A stretch of 61,424 nt of DNA from Lenisia limosa (taxonomy: Eukaryota > Breviatea): the NCBI GenBank assembly GCA_001655205.1, contig LPNZ01003674.1, forward strand, positions 1-61,424, in the 5' to 3' direction. Position numbers and translations under genes: made by a program. Position 1 is the stretch's first letter, and every line of letters begins with the position of its first letter. Below the pieces are notes generated by a model. That model had not been told where the DNA came from and ran no database searches. It was given only the letters and a program-made list of their open reading frames with translations. Of this stretch, positions 60,996 to 61,424 are shown piece after piece.

Positions 60996-61424
60996 TTAAG
61001 CCTCCTGGCAGCCACAGAGCTTGAAGGTCTCGAACCAAGACTCAGCCTGGTCGTCATCGTCAGCGGTGAGCTCAACCTTCTGGTCGTTCTTCTCCTCATT
61101 GGGGTCCTTCTCGTAGTAGTAGTAGACGGTGGCACCAGTGATGGAGAGGGTCTTGCCGGACTTCTTGACCTTAGAGTTGTGGAGACGGATGTACTCACGG
61201 GGGTTGGGTTGGCGCTTCTTGCGCTTGAAGAGACCCTTGCCGCCAAGAGAAGGCATGGAGACGGAAGGCATAGACATGGAAGGCATGCTAACGTCGGGCA
61301 TGGAAACATCAGGCATGGAGATATCGGGCATAGAGATGGAAGGAAGGTGGAGCTTGTCGAGGATAGAGTCGTCCTGGTCTTCGGGAGGAGCAGCGTTGGA
61401 GCCCCAGTTGTAGCCGCGTTGGTG
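60996..61424 (-). CDS. Protein with S-M-P repeats and PH-like C-terminus (5' truncated by window)
   Basis: The open frame enters from the window edge as HQRGYNWGSNAAPPEDQ, then DSILDKLHLPSI. About seven repeats of the pentapeptide S-M-P-(D/S)-(I/V/M/L) follow, then GGKGLFKRKKRQPNPREY, IRLHNSKVKKSGKTLSIT, GATVYYYYEKDPNEEKND, QKVELTADDDDQAESWF and ETFKLCGCQEA (stop 60996-60998). The last 60 residues look like the end of a pleckstrin-homology fold: beta strands followed by a helix with the A-E-S-W-F-x-x-F pattern. The KRKKR stretch could aid membrane or nucleic-acid contact. Codons end mostly in C or G, unlike nearby genes, which suggests high expression. Confidence 0.7.
   Translation of the reverse strand, partial: HQRGYNWGSNAAPPEDQDDSILDKLHLPSISMPDISMPDVSMPDVSMPSMSMPSVSMPSLGGKGLFKRKKRQPNPREYIRLHNSKVKKSGKTLSITGATVYYYYEKDPNEEKNDQKVELTADDDDQAESWFETFKLCGCQEA

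Overview
This window is nuclear DNA of a compact-genome microbial eukaryote. Almost every gene is broken by many short GT-AG introns (one is 36 nt). Gene ends sit a few hundred bases or less apart, both strands are used, and seven short N-runs mark assembly gaps. The protein set is eukaryotic: COP9 signalosome, spliceosome, condensin II, striatin, diacylglycerol kinase, a CDKL kinase and a C9orf72-like DENN protein. A secreted-type, cysteine-rich, single-pass surface protein resembles the VSP/high-cysteine membrane proteins of Giardia, and a bacterial-type molybdoenzyme accessory protein is present. Together these suggest a free-living, flagellated, possibly anaerobic metamonad (a fornicate relative such as a Kipferlia- or Carpediemonas-like organism). 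That placement is inference; no rRNA or other marker is present.

Layout. 1-5.1 kb: the 3' end of a striatin-like WD40 gene and a COP9 signalosome subunit 1 gene (both +). 5.2-9.1 kb: a minus-strand gene I do not recognise with a Ser/Pro-rich tail. 9.5-11.5 kb: an intron-containing homologue of the bacterial YqeB/EF2563 family. 12-16.3 kb: a diacylglycerol kinase with a long proline-rich insertion. 16.4-20.1 kb: a divergent pair, an EF-hand/coiled-coil gene (-) and an unrecognised gene (+), sharing a 145-bp promoter with a CpG-rich palindrome. 20.2-30.7 kb: two large minus-strand genes, condensin II CAP-G2 and the splicing factor SYF1/XAB2. 31-32.2 kb: a universal stress protein gene.

32.4-48.4 kb is the cell-surface and digestive block: a very large type I membrane protein with a heparinase II/III-like lyase core (-), a cathepsin B-like protease (+) divergent from it, and a highly expressed-looking cysteine-rich surface protein (+). 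A 193-bp MITE with long terminal inverted repeats and a target-site duplication lies in an intron of the lyase gene. The same gene carries a 109-bp duplication that spans an exon-intron junction and flanks a hairpin. 48.4-49.6 kb is a repeat-rich intergenic zone.

49.6-61.4 kb: a C9orf72-like gene (-), a Lys/Glu-rich coiled-coil gene (+), a CDKL-family kinase (-), a Ser-rich unrecognised gene (-), and the truncated 5' side of a gene with S-M-P repeats and a PH-like C-terminus.

No operon-like functional cluster is expected in this kind of genome. The clearest functional grouping is the run of secreted or surface proteins at 32-48 kb (polysaccharide lyase, cysteine protease, surface antigen-like protein), which fits a phagotrophic lifestyle. 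The most unusual single gene is the spliced YqeB homologue. Exon boundaries were derived by eye from GT-AG sites and reading-frame continuity, so gene spans are firmer than individual exon limits.
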